Below, piece by piece: positions 31,263 through 43,037 of a stretch of 64,000 nucleotides of DNA. This DNA comes from Ancistrus triradiatus. Its lineage: Eukaryota; Chordata; Actinopteri; Siluriformes; Loricariidae. Positions within the stretch are counted from its first letter, which is position 1; every line of letters starts with the position of its first letter. Under the pieces are notes generated by a model. It was not told the DNA's origin. It ran no database searches and saw nothing but the letters and a program-made list of their open reading frames with translations. Where the stretch lies: NCBI GenBank assembly GCA_025084515.1, contig JAJAGP010000016.1:1563877-1627876 (forward strand). The letters are read 5' to 3'. The translations under genes and the position numbers were made by a program.

Positions 31263-34200
31263 CCATATTCTTTCCATTAGCCACATGTCAAGCACTCTTG
31301 CACTTCCTTCAGGAAATGTAAATCTAGTTATTATTGGCGGTTCTTCTTCTGTTTCCACACATTTCTGTGACTGGTCTCAAGACAGTCTGTTTGCACCTTG
31401 CTACTTTGTGTCCCAGCATGTCCTTTCTGTTAATTTTTATTTTTTTACATTCATACATGTGCTCATCCTTTCCTTTTCATGACGTCATTTTGTGGCTCTA
31501 ATCACAAATGTTTTTGAGACAGTTATTGTATTTGGGGCCTTATTTACGAAATAACTGTAGAATAATCCTATTAGTGGATGGATGATTATTTTGAGACATA
31601 AAAATTCTAGTATTTGCGAAAGTACTGTTAAGTTCTTCCCACTTGTGGCCTCTTGTGTGCTTCAACTCCACCTGTATAACCGTTTCTAACTATTATGACT
31701 CAATCAACATTAGAGGGACTGTCTGCAAGAAAGCTTCTGTTTTAGCCGAATCATACAGTCCTTCCCTTCAGTGTTTCCTCTCATTCCGGGAATATAAATA
31801 TGCTTCTTAGTGTGCCCTCTTGTGCTGAATGCTGAATATTTTCATTCGTTCTTATTATTGTCCTGTTTATATAGTTTGGGGCAGTCAGGCGGTCTGGATT
31901 TTTTTCTATACATGTATAGTATTGTTAGCCTCCAGAATGTGTTGAAAACAATCCCAATATCCCATACTAAAACTCACTGGCAAAAATACTGGTTAGTAAT
32001 TATTAACTCTGCTTAAATTGGAAAGATAAATGTTGATCCATAATGGATAGATATGAGCTTTATTGTCCACGAACAGTAGGTAAGTGCAAAGTTGCCTGTC
32101 TACAATTGGCACCTAAAAGTATATACATACCAAGATACAAAGTCAAAATCCCAGTTAGATTAATATCATACTGAAGGATAAGCACATCATTTTTCCACGA
32201 TTTGCATGCATTGTGCATATTTGCATTTTAATTGCAGTTTCAAGTTTCCTAATCCATAATTCCATTGACTTTAATGATGATCTGTCATACAAACTTCAGA
32301 CTCCTTTATCTTACATATGTTAAAATTGTCACGTTTTTTCTCATAGGCTCCTGGAACAAGTTCAGCTTGACCAAAAGGCACCCATGGGACTTTTTAAAAA
32401 AAGACATTCCAAAATGTTTATTTTTACCAATGTGTAACATGTTTACTATGGTTTCACTCCAGGGAATACAATATTTTAATAAGAAACTGTAAAAAAAAGA
32501 AATAACAATGTAATGAAGCACTTTATATTGAAGCGCTGCATATTTTAAAAGGCTGATGCATTTTTCGTAGTGATGTCCTTTTTTATAAGACTAAAAACAA
32601 TTGCCATCTAGTGAAACACAGTATTAATAATAATCTCCAGAATCACTGTTTTTATTATGTGAGATTTTCATAACAATCTTTTGGGGTTTTTTTTTTCCTT
32701 AAATGGGTCTCTTGTTTATTAGAAACCTTGTGTGATGCAGCAATGATGGACTCAAGTAATTTTTTAATTGTTAAGTCCTAACACTGAAGCATCTGCACAT
32801 TTTGTTCTTATTGATATTTTATTACACACATTATTGGCTACGTATTTCTGAGGGAGATTAGAGGATGTGGTTCTTTAATTCATGCCTCAGAGTTGATACA
32901 AGTGTTGGTGATTTTAGGACTTTGAGTCATGTACCTGGAAGTTTTGTCTTTTTTTCCTGGAAGGAAGAAACTGTTGATGTAAAGCATTTAAAGAACAACT
33001 GTCACTGATCATTTTGCATCAGTCACCACAGTTCTGTTCCGAGTGTGGTTAGGCCTTTTACTTTTAGATCTACTTTGTACTAAATGTGGTGATCCGAACA
33101 GACTTTGTTTATTGGTGACTCAGAGTATGTGCTAATGTTAAATAGGGTATTCAATGTAAAAGTCTTAATCAATATTAGCATTCATACTCTGAGAAGTGTG
33201 ATACATTTTTTGTAGGTCTTTTGAGAATACTTAACCCTAATAGTTTTCTTAGCTAAGCTGGAAAAACATACAGGTCTTTAACCTCAGCATCTTAACCCTC
33301 TGGGCTTGTATTTGTGCAAAGAGTCACAGTCTGAGTGTGAAGTTAAAAATGTTTGTACTGACCTGAATCACAAAATGTATCATTAATACCAGCCCAGCTT
33401 TGGGATCCCTGTTTGTTTCAAAGGTTATTTTTGATTTTCTTGCTGTGGTTGGATGCACTCACAAACAGAATGGGGCTTCTGGTACACCAGTTTCTCATTG
33501 AATGGAGTGTATTCTGCTTGAACTTTTTTCACAGTTCCTCCTTCAGACCTCTGGGAGAAGTTCACCTTTAGAAACAATGTGTTTGCATGGGATTTTTTCT
33601 TTTTGTTTTTTGCTTGTTTGATTTGTATTAACTGTGTCACTGAAGATGAGTGCCCATTGCACAGCGGCAATTTAATCACACTGCGTTCTGTGGAGAGTCC
33701 AGGTGCTTTAAGTTGTTGTGAGGTGTGAGAGCTCAAGTCTTCCTACTTGCACTACATTTCACCAGAACATATTTTCCATCGCATCTTTGTGATATCGAGT
33801 GACGGGGAGAAGAGAGGCACAAGAAACCTTGCACCTTGCCTTAACCTGTCCAGTGAACACCATGCCCTGCTGGATTCATTTGGTTGGTGCAGTCCAGTAG
33901 TTTCCTTGACATGAAAGTGCAGCAGAACTTCTCAGCCTTAAACCAGTTCATACTTCATGTAACACCTTCAGTATCTGGTGACTGGATAGCAACTATATAA
34001 TCCATGTACACTATGTAAGCCAATTATCCACAGCCCATACATGGGAGGAATTAGTATCTTGATGCTTCTTGTAGTTTAACTCTGTAATGAAAGGGTGTTC
34101 TTTAAAGATGAGTTGGCTGGAACTTGGCCACATTTGCCAGGTAATCAGAAACTGGACCAGTGTTTTTAAATTGGTGCCTTTGAGGTATCCTTCAAGGAAT

Positions 34201-34394
34201 TGGCCATTTTGTGCAATTTTCACTATATCTAAAGTCATCGAATGGTCAGCCAAGATGTGCTTGAAGTAGTGGAAGTGATGAGAAGGAAGACGTTTGCTTG
34301 TAGTGGGAAACATTGACGGGGTTATTGGACATTGGGGGACAAGACGAGACGTGAAAACTGGGGCAAAAAGATTTACAGTCAGAGTTACAGCATA
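31263..34394. other. intergenic sequence, nothing recognised
   Basis: AT-rich, no exon of either gene, no clear repeat. Near 32044-32090 'agatatgagctttattgtcc' resembles the end of a common fish retroposon but is too short to call. Confidence 0.4.
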
Positions 34395-35766
34395 CAGTCA
34401 AACCCTGTTATCTGAATGTACCTTGGCTGGATAATGAATACCCAGATAGTGGAAGCCCTGTATATATTATTTCCCATTGGTAAATCTCTACCTAGTTCCT
34501 GTAACTGATGCAGTTATTTACAATCCAAACAATTATGAGCTAAGGATGCAACAATACCCTGATAGAAAATGTGTGATAGCACAGTGCTGGGCTACACTTA
34601 CCTTATCCCCCAGCCCACTGATGGTGATGACTTCTACTAAATGTCTCTGCCAGTACACAGCCAGAACTGCACCTGGCAGGCCACTTTTGGCCCCAAATGC
34701 TAGTCCAGCACAAATGTTACCCATTGTAGAGTACATGTGGCCCAAGGCTGAGTGCCATGATGAATTTTATTGTGGCTGGCAACAGTTGGGCCAAATGTGG
34801 TTAACAATACACTTGCAATTGAGGAATCAGTGCCTAAACTGAGCCACATTTGGTCCTTGGTAGAGGTTGGATTTTAACCCTGGACCTTCTGGTCTGCAGT
34901 CCAGTACCTTAATCGTTGGCCACCACAGTCCCTCAATTATGTCAGGATAATATAGTGGTGTTTTCTGATTGGTTCTTCTGCCATCCATTTATCTGTGGAT
35001 TGCTCTGCTGTCTCACAGCAGGTGTTGAGAGCAGTGGTTCCACGAGGGCACACACACAAACGGCAAACAGGCTTTGGACGGCACAGACAGACCACCAGTA
35101 GAAAGTATCGTTTGATCTGTTGCCAAGCAGTTCCAACAGTTTCGTTGTCCACCATCCAGACACAAGTGGCAACTTAACTGCACACCCTTGTCTCTGGACG
35201 AACCATTTCCAGGCACTTAGCAGAAGGAAATTTGTTGTCATGGCACCCATTATGTGTCTTGACATTGGCAGCCATCGTCAGATCTACAGGCTCAGCTGCA
35301 ACATCTGTGGGCAAATGTGCCACAGGGTAACAAAGAACCTGTGAGCCTCCATGCCCAACCGTATCTCATCTTGTATCCAGGCTAGAGGAGGCCTAACGGG
35401 GTACTAGAGCCTCCTTTCAGTTGGACAGTTTGCCCCAATAAATGTTTCCTTTCGCTCTAATATTGCAATCACTTACATATATCATCATTACATTCACACA
35501 CTTGTTTCATTTGTTCACAACAGCTCCTTCTTGGTGAGTTCTTTTTTTATTCAATGAGTGTAAAATAAACAACCATTACCTCATAGGTAACCACTGAATA
35601 AAACAAATTTGGGAGATATAGGAAGAGGTACAAAGCCATTCATAACACCATCTGCTTCCATTATTTTCCTGATCACCATTCATTACAGTAGGTTAGGGTA
35701 TTACAACACCTCATAGGTTATAGGATATATTTGGTTAAAGGGAGTTCAGATAACAGGCTTTGACTC
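34395..35766. mobile_element. TIR element, about 1.4 kb, pogo/Tigger-like ends
   Basis: Left 'cagtcaaaccctgttatctg' after ta at 34393-34394; right 'cagataacaggctttgactc' before ta at 35767-35768: imperfect inverted repeats of about 25 bp with TA targets. Inside are a split S2 SINE and unrecognised sequence at 34940-35560. No coherent transposase frame. Confidence 0.55.
34497..34933 (-). repeat. SINE S2 copy, apparently split
   Basis: Tail part 'tacaatccaaacaattatga' and 'gagctaagga' at 34519-34550; head part 'attttaaccctggaccttct', 'aatcgttggccaccacagtc' at 34870-34933. The 300 bp between are unrelated and may be a later insertion. Confidence 0.5.
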
Positions 35767-36052
35767 TATATTATATAGTTATATTAGTATGAAAGCTGTG
35801 TTGTACCCTGGAAAGCTCAGGGGTTCTAATCTCCATGGACTATGATTTGCTTCAAGTGAACTTGGGACAGCTACAGACAGTTACAGCATTAATAAGTTAT
35901 AATTGAGCTGAACCTAATAGTGGCAGCTTGCTCTAGCCAGGATTCAAACACACCACCCAACAGTGAGTAATCCGGATTAGTAACCATGGAGTCAGCTCAA
36001 ACCCCAGGTGCTGAACACGCCATGTGTGATAGTTGTTCATTTCTGTGGCCAG

Positions 36053-36308
36053 GCGGGTGGCACGGTGGCTTGGTATAAGCACCATTGCCTAACAGCAAGA
36101 AGGTCCTGGGTTCAATCCCAGGTAGAGTGAACTGGTCCTGCATGTGGGCTTAGTCTGGTTTGCTCCCACAGTCCAAAGACATGCAGGTCAATTGATTATG
36201 CTACATATACGAGACTAGTTTTTAGTTTTGATGTAACCTTGTGTGTGTGTTGCTGAAATGGCCATTGATGCTGAAAGTGAAATGAATCAAAATGAACAAA
36301 TAAACTTT
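36053..36308 (+). repeat. SINE S1 copy, full length
   Basis: 'ggcgggtggcacggtggctt', 'gtcctgggttcaatcccagg', tail 'tgatgtaaccttgtgtgtgt', 'gaaatggccattgatgctga' and A-rich end 'aacaaataaac'. Confidence 0.85.
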
Positions 36309-37622
36309 GGCCAGGCATTCACTAAACTAATTACTTTAACTTATCACCTTGCTTCCTATTTGCAAAGGGATGTTTTCAGAGCAGCTATGCCTTCTTAACT
36401 TGTGGAAAAATTGAGGCATCCAAATACCTATTCTTCGACCCCAATGATCAAACAAAGTGTTGATCAGTGCTACATAACTTAGTGAGTTTACTGATAATTT
36501 ATTGATACATTGCTCAATTTATAGTAAATAATTCACTGCAGCACAGTGGCACAGCTATATAGGCATGGTGAAGAATCTGTCATGTTCTTCCTATGTTCAT
36601 GTGGGGTTTCTATCTAGTACTCTGCTTTCTTTTCATCTTAGCTGCTCTAAATTGCCCTTAAAGGGTGATGGACCTGTTCCTTGTCAACAGTGTATTCCTA
36701 CCTTGGGCTGAACTGAACATATGTTCCGCTTTTAACTCACGTCCTTATGACAAAACATAACTTTTGAGTCGTTACTGGATACAGAGTCTCTGGGAACTGA
36801 TGGCCAAGTTCTAGCAATGGTAACTAGACAGTGGATGTAGTGGGGAGTTCTTCTTTAAAACGTCAAAACAAAGTGCATATGATATAATGAGGTATGTTGC
36901 CTTTATGTACAGTATATGTAAACATCTAAGGATACAGGCTGACTGATAAGGGAATGTTGGGAATTTGGGTTATTTTATTTATTTATTTATCTTTTCTTTG
37001 AATCGGCATCTGAAAGTGTATTGTGGACTTCTATTTATTAGTCCATGTTATTCCAGGTCTCACAGTATGGAGGGAAATGGGATATGACATGGTATCTCCA
37101 GATTTTCAGTCGAGAAATATAGACTTGTAGCTTGTAGCTGTGAAATAGCATGAGCAAAACTCGAGATGAGTTCACATGTCGCACAAGTCTCGTGGTCAAA
37201 GCATGGTATTACTTGCACTACGTATTTGTTTTGATAGTTACATGAAAGGTATATTGTAAAATATTTCCAATTGTAATTTGTAATAAGCATTTAAGCGATG
37301 GGTTTCCTCCTGTTGACTGATCTCAAATGTTGAAGTGTCTAGAGGACACTATAAAAATAAAAAAAACAAATGAGTGAGACCATTTTCTGAACTAATTGGG
37401 GTCACACGGTGAGGAGATGAGCACTGGTTTCAGACGTTGCCCGTTACCAAGCTGTACTGGTCACTGATTTTGTGTACTGGGCCAGTGCTGAGTAATTGTA
37501 TGACCTGGCTCTCTGCTCTGCCCCGCCCCACTTTGCCAAATGGAGCACAAAAGCTCTGTTGTGCTGACTGCTTGTTTGGTATTTGGTGGAGTCTTTGTTT
37601 TCTCCCTCTCTCTCCTCTTCAG
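36309..37622. other. intergenic sequence, nothing recognised
   Basis: No gene evidence; composition rises in GC from about 37430. A pyrimidine tract lies at 37597-37620 before an AG. Confidence 0.4.
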
Positions 37623-38195
37623 TGTGCTGCTCAGTCAGCGTGGCCTGTTCCTGTCCATTAGAGAGACGTAGAAGTCCTTTGCTTAGAGACAGAGCCAAAC
37701 TAGTAATGCTCATAGTCACTACACACACACACACACATGCACATATTCACACACACACACACACATATAGGACCTGCATGCTCCCTGTCTGGGCTTTTTC
37801 TAACTCTTTAAAACAATGAGCCATTTTTGTAGGATGTGAATTGTTTGGCATTAGGATCCATGTGACTTAAACACTGACTCTTCTAGAAGAATAGCTTTAT
37901 TCAGCAACAAGCCACTGTTTTTACGTTGTCGAGATGTGAGCGTGGTTCTCCTCTTCATTTCAGGAAGCTGCGCAACTGTTCTTGTCCCCTTGGAGATTAA
38001 GCAGTTTCTGTCTGAAGATACTGTTATGAATAGGCAATACATCAGTTTACGCGTCTGGTGTAACAATAGCTCTTAGCTTTTACCTGCAGTAGAGTTGTTT
38101 GTAACATTGAATTAAGTTTTTGTTTTGTTTCTTTTTATATTTATCATTTCATATGTATCTTGTTTTTTAAAGTAATAAAAAGGAAAATTTTAAAC
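37623..38195 (+). other. possible distal 3' terminal exon (speculative)
   Basis: A long pyrimidine tract with tctctcctcttcag (AG at 37621-37622) is followed in phase 0 by 12 codons (CAAQSAWPVPVH) and tag at 37659-37661, then sequence with a CA microsatellite and an aataaa near 38174. If the donor at 26289 is used, this is a candidate partner. No homology supports it. Confidence 0.2.
37722..37766 (+). repeat. (CA)n microsatellite
   Basis: Two ca runs separated by 'tgcacatattca'. Confidence 0.9.
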
Positions 38196-39028
38196 CTTGT
38201 CAACTGTTCTAAATTTTCTTCGGTACTCTGTCTGTCCAGCTGTCTGTCAATTTAATAAAAAAAGATTGCATCCCCAATATTTGGGATGAGGAAAAAAAAA
38301 CTGTTTCCTTATATTGCACTTTATCAACAAAGGACAGAACTCCAAGGAGTAAGAAGTCTTTGTGGGTGTAAATGCAAAAACAACACCAATAGATTTTGAG
38401 ACCCCAAAAAAACATCCCTTTTAAACTCTACATCCGTTTTGTTTGTCATCTGGCATTAGTTGGTAGATATATCTCAAATGATTGACCAAGTAAATCTCAG
38501 CAGTACATCTAAAAAGGTTCAAGAGCTCCTCAGAGGATGCAGAAGGAGTTTAGGGTCAGGCGTGAAGGTATGGCTTATAAATTTCAGTTTGGAGTGCCCT
38601 CCATATAGCTTGCTGATTGCTTCTTCACCCAGCAGATGGCAGGTTTCAGTGGCAAGAGCTTGGCTGCACAGGAAAATGTACCACATCTGCCACATTCATG
38701 TGCTGGAACCTTGGAGAGCTGATGGGGGCTGCTGTTCCAGTGGTAGAGAGAGGATCCCCTCCAAGCTTACCTCCTTCAGACACAGCCAAGTTTGACAGGC
38801 TACCATTTTCTAATCATTTTTTTTGTACTTCAGTTAGTTAATGGGGAAGCATTTGTAAAATCCTAGACAACGTGAATGTATTGTTGGTATCTATTACATT
38901 TCACTGTTTTCTTCACTTTCTTGTGCGTGTATGCAAAAATTGCAGTTCACTGTCATCTATGTACAGGTATGCACTGTTTAACGACCACAAAATGGTCATT
39001 GACCAGTCATTACCATAGTCACATAAAC

Positions 39029-39077
39029 TTTTTAGGTTACTTCTTAGGTTACTTTAGGTTACTTTTTAGGTTACTGT
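39029..39077 (+). repeat. short tandem repeat of 'taggttact'
   Basis: Four copies of ttaggttact with variable T spacers, directly before the type B Tc1 element. Confidence 0.8.
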
Positions 39078-40629
39078 AATGTTTAGAATTTTCTATATTT
39101 CTGCATGAATATGACCTAAAACATCATCAGATTTTCACACAAGTCCTAAAAGTAGATAAAGAGAACCCAGTTAAAGAAATGAGACAAAAATGGAACACTT
39201 TGTCATTTATTTATTGAGGGAAATTATTACATATTAGGGAGTTACAAAAGTATGTGAATCTCTAGGATTAGCAGTTAATTTGAAGGTGATATTAGAGTCA
39301 GGTGTTTTCAATCAATGGGATGACAATCAGGTGTAAGTGGGCACCCTGTTTTATTTAAAGAACAGGGATCTATCAAAGTCTGCTCTTCACAGCATATTTG
39401 TGGAAGTGCATCATGGCACAAACAAAGGAGATTTCTGAGGACCTCAGAAAAAGAGTTGTTGATGCTCATCAGTCTGGAAAAGGTTAAAAAAAACAATCTC
39501 TAAAGAGTTTGGATTCCACCAATCTACAGTCAGGCAGATTGTGTACAAATGGAGGAAATTCATGACCATTGTTACCCTCCCCAGGAGTGGTCGACCAACA
39601 AAGATCACTCCAAGATCAAGGCGTGTAACAGTTGGTGAGGTCACAAAGGTGAGGTCACCCTGACCCCAGGGTAACTTCTAAGCAACTGAAGGCCTCTCTC
39701 ACATTGGCTAATGTTAATGTTCATGAGTCCACCATCAGAAGAACACTGAACAACAATGGTGTGCATGGTAGGTTGCAAGGACAAAGCCACTGCTCTCCAA
39801 AAAGAACATTGCTGCTCGTTTGCAGTTTGCTAAAGGTCACGTGGACAAGCCAGATGGATGAGACCAAAATAGAACTTTTTGGTTAAACAAAAAGCGTTAT
39901 GTTTGGAGAATTGAAAACACTGGATTCCAGCATAAGAACCTTATCCTATCTGTGAAACCTGGTGGTGGTAGTATCATGGTTTGGGCCTGTTTTGCTGCAT
40001 CTGGGCCAGGACGGAATGGAACAATGAATTCTGAATTATATCAGAGAATTCTAAAGGAAAATGTCAGGACATCTGTCCATGAACTGAATCTCAAGAGAAG
40101 GTGGGTCATGCAGCAAGACAACGACCCTAAGCACACAAGTCGTTCTACCAAAGAATGGTTAAAGAAGAATCAAGTTCATGTTTTGGAATGGCCAAGTCAA
40201 AGTCCTGACCTTAATCCAATCGAATGTTTTGGAAGGACCTGAAGTGAGCAGCTAATGTGAGGAAACCCACCAACATCCCAGAGTTGAAGCTGTTCTGTAC
40301 GGAGGAATGGGCTAAAATTCCTCCAAGCCGGTGTGCAGGACTGATCAACAGTTACAGGAAACGTTTAGTTACAGTTATTGCTGCACAGGGGGGTCACACC
40401 AGATACTGAAAGCAAAGGTTCACATACTTTTGCCACTGACTAATATGTAATATTGGATCATTTTCCTCAATAAATAAATGACCAAGTATAATATTTCTGT
40501 CTCATTTGTTTAACTGGGTTCTCTTTATCTACTTTTAATACTTGTGTGAAAATTTGATGATGTTTTAGGTCAAATTTATGCAGAAATATAGAAAATTCTA
40601 AAGGGTTCACAAACTTTCAAGCACCACTG
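39078..40629 (+). mobile_element. Tc1 type B element (B2), left end missing
   Basis: Begins inside the usual terminus ('gtttagaattttctatattt') and ends 'acaaactttcaagcaccactg' then ta. The first about 25 bp of the type B end are absent, replaced by the taggttact tandem repeat. Transposase on + from 39413. Confidence 0.88.
39413..40242 (+). pseudogene. Tc1 type B transposase pseudogene (copy B2)
   Basis: Start atg at 39413 (MAQTKEISEDLRKRVVDAHQ) with early stops. Open pieces: 39704-39886 (NVHESTIRRTLNNNGVHGRL, then DETKIELFG) and 39952-40242 (KPGGGSIMVWACFAASGPGR, QQDNDPKHTSRSTKEWL, SPDLNPIE). All DD34E motifs visible but in different frames. Confidence 0.85.
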
Positions 40630-41570
40630 TACGTAAATGCTCAAGAGATGCAGCTGAAATCACCAGTGGAACGCTACGATCTACACAGCACCCAAAGCCT
40701 GAACATATCACTCCCTCCAGGATATCCACAACACCATGGTTCTTCAGTTACAAGCATACATTAACAATCACACACACTGTAGAACCAAAATATAAATGCT
40801 CACGACTGAGTATAAACATACCTCATTGGCTGCTCATAAGCAAGAGGGAGTCTTCAAGTTCACTTGAAGAAATACTAATTCCCAGCACAGACAATGCAAT
40901 ATCACCTTTTAAACACTTCAAAGCTTTAAGCAGGTAAATCCAGTGCGACGCTACTAGTAGGAAGTCACAGTGGTCAAATGACCGGCACTTGGCACTTATA
41001 TAGGTCAGGCCGGTGCTTGTAATCTTGACAGAGTACTTTCTTTTCACATCTCTGCTTGTGTCCGTGTCTTAAAAGTGTCCGTGTGCAACACAGACTGTAA
41101 TGTAGTTCCTACTTATGCACATAGTTTATGCAAAGTAAATCAGTATTCATAAAAATACCATGTCGCACTTTGGGGAATCCCAGGGAATCCCCGAAGCTTG
41201 CGTCACAGAGCACCCCTCTCCCTCTATCTGAGCTGTGCTCTTATCGATCTACGCATCGAATGCTGCACTCTCTGCTTCCTAGTGAGAACACTTTTCATTT
41301 TTCTCCCCACGCTCGCCACAGCACATTTAAAGTGCTGGTAGTGGCAGTTCCTTTTCCCTTCTTTCATTTTGGATATTTATATATATATTACTTCTGCTTT
41401 TGAGTTCGCTTCCCATGCGGCCCTTGTTTCTGGCCTTTTTATCCCTTGTTTCCCCAGACTTTTCACTGTGTGGCACATCACTAAGGCGTTCGTCCTCACG
41501 GAAGCGATCAGGGTTCGAGCCATGGCTGCCACCTTGCAGGTGCAGCTTTATTTTTTTCCTCACTTTTTTG
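40630..41570. other. intergenic sequence, nothing recognised
   Basis: No exon seen. Around 41160-41540 GC is higher than nearby; no family identified. Confidence 0.4.
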
Positions 41571-41645
41571 AGTGAGTGAGTGAGTGACAGAGAGAGAGAG
41601 AGTGAGTGAGTGAGTGAGAGTGAGAGTGAGAGTGAGTGTGTGTGT
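41571..41645 (+). repeat. (gagt)n/(ga)n microsatellite
   Basis: Repeats of gagtgagtgagt, agagagagag and gagagt, ending gtgtgtgt. Confidence 0.9.
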
Positions 41646-41824
41646 CCACACACCTCCCTTTTATTTAATTTTGATTTGTTTTGCCCCTTTCATCAGGAGC
41701 CAACTGCGCTTGGGTCCTAAAACCCCTTATTATTTAATAACACAAAATATCACAAAAAATATTTTTGGCAGTTATGATACATATGATAAACCTTTTTTTT
41801 ATTTTTTGACCAGCAAATTAAATA

Positions 41825-41935
41825 TAGATTTTTATTTCCTATTATAACTTGCTATAATTGTTTAGACCTCGGTCATTAAAGTGAACGGAAGTTGACCGGA
41901 TGGTTGTTAAATGGCTGTTAAATGTACCTGGATAC
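41825..41935 (-). repeat. repeat fragment shared with 43330-43410 and 46850-46960
   Basis: 'tttatttcctattataactt', 'gacctcggtcattaaagtga' are the complement of sequence near 46900-46960. Three diverged copies lie in or near the last tbc1d2 intron. Confidence 0.55.
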
Positions 41936-42399
41936 ATCTCTCTGACGGCCTAACTAAAGGACTTACATAGATTTTTGTGATAGAGAAAACATAACACGTT
42001 TAAACAATCTGGTTTATTATAAAATGTATGTATACCTTACAGGTTTATGTGTCAGTATAAAATGCTGAAGTAAAAAAAACTTGATTTTGTGCTCCACAGA
42101 TCTACACTAAATGTTAGCGTAAACAAAGTGCTGTCAACTGTTTATTCCTCTTGCATTACTGAGAAAACTATTGAGTATTTCAAAATCAGTGCAGTTTATG
42201 GTGTAAAAATCACCTTTAAGGCTAATAGGAGAGAGGACTTGCTGACCACTGCAGCTGGTTTTCTGTGCCTTATATGCTAGTGTGTAACATCCTATGCTGG
42301 TACACATTCAGTAATTGTTATTAATCATATTGTTGTGGACTACCACTGTACTACCAGTTTTCTGATTTTATCTGTCCTTAATCCAGACATGGCATTCTT

Positions 42400-42565
42400 T
42401 GTCAGATGCTGTTATCTAAAAGTGTCATACAACTAAACTAAACAGTTGAAGATTAAGCTCCATGGTCAAGGGCCTAACAGTAACAGCTGTGTGGAACTGG
42501 GATTTGAACTCACAGCCTTCTGGTTAATAACCCCACGACTTAACCACTGAGCCATGTCAGCATCA
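42400..42565 (-). repeat. SINE S2-related copy
   Basis: 'gtcagatgctgttatctaaa', 'catggtcaagggcctaacag', 'gggatttgaactcacagcct', 'cttaaccactgagcca'. Diverged but same order as S2. Confidence 0.6.
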
Positions 42566-42715
42566 CTGCCAGTTTGGATAACTGGGGTTCAGGGTGACTG
42601 ACAACGAAGGCATAGCTAAAGAATCGCTACAGTCAGTACTTCTGTACCTACAAAGTGCATCTACATGGTAGGTGGACCTGACAAAATCAAGTATGTACAG
42701 GCAAAAAGGCAGCTC

Positions 42716-42736
42716 AATGTGTGTGTGTGTGTGTGT
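42716..42736 (+). repeat. short (GT)n run
   Basis: Nine or so gt units next to a fold-back element fragment (42640-42690, 'aagtgcatctacatggtagg', similar to 20860-20885). Confidence 0.75.
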
Positions 42737-42835
42737 TTGCATAATACACTGTATGTGCTTAAACTTATTCTGACTTATTATGTAAAACATTTAGTATAGA
42801 GAGTCCATGTGTCCTTATTGTGAGTGTGTAAATGT

Positions 42836-43037
42836 CTATGCATCGTCACTGTCTTCGCTGGTGATAAGGTCCAGGTCCTTGTCTTTGCGCTGGCTGTTTT
42901 CCGAGTTATACTCTTTCTGTAGTTTTTCCAGCTCGCAGAGCTCGGCCTGAAGCCGCTGCAGGTGTGTAGCACGCCGGTTCTGCAAAAGCTTCATCGGGAA
43001 CGGGTTCAAATCCCAGAAGGCGATGCTGGTCAACTTC
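42836..43037 (-). CDS. tbc1d2: tbc1d2 last exon and stop codon
   Basis: Acceptor ttattccag before 43037 (- strand). 66 codons: KLTSIAFWDLNPFPMKLLQN, a Leu/Glu coiled-coil tail and an acidic end LITSEDSDDA, then tag (rc cta at 42836-42838). Possible poly(A) signals on the - strand near 42141 and 42011 (tttatt on +) are unproven. Confidence 0.95.

Noticed and set aside
30977..31358. Overlapping open frames across the satellite
   Set aside because: They repeat with the tandem unit (ACPNTFGC-like repeats) and are a product of its 30-bp period, not of selection.
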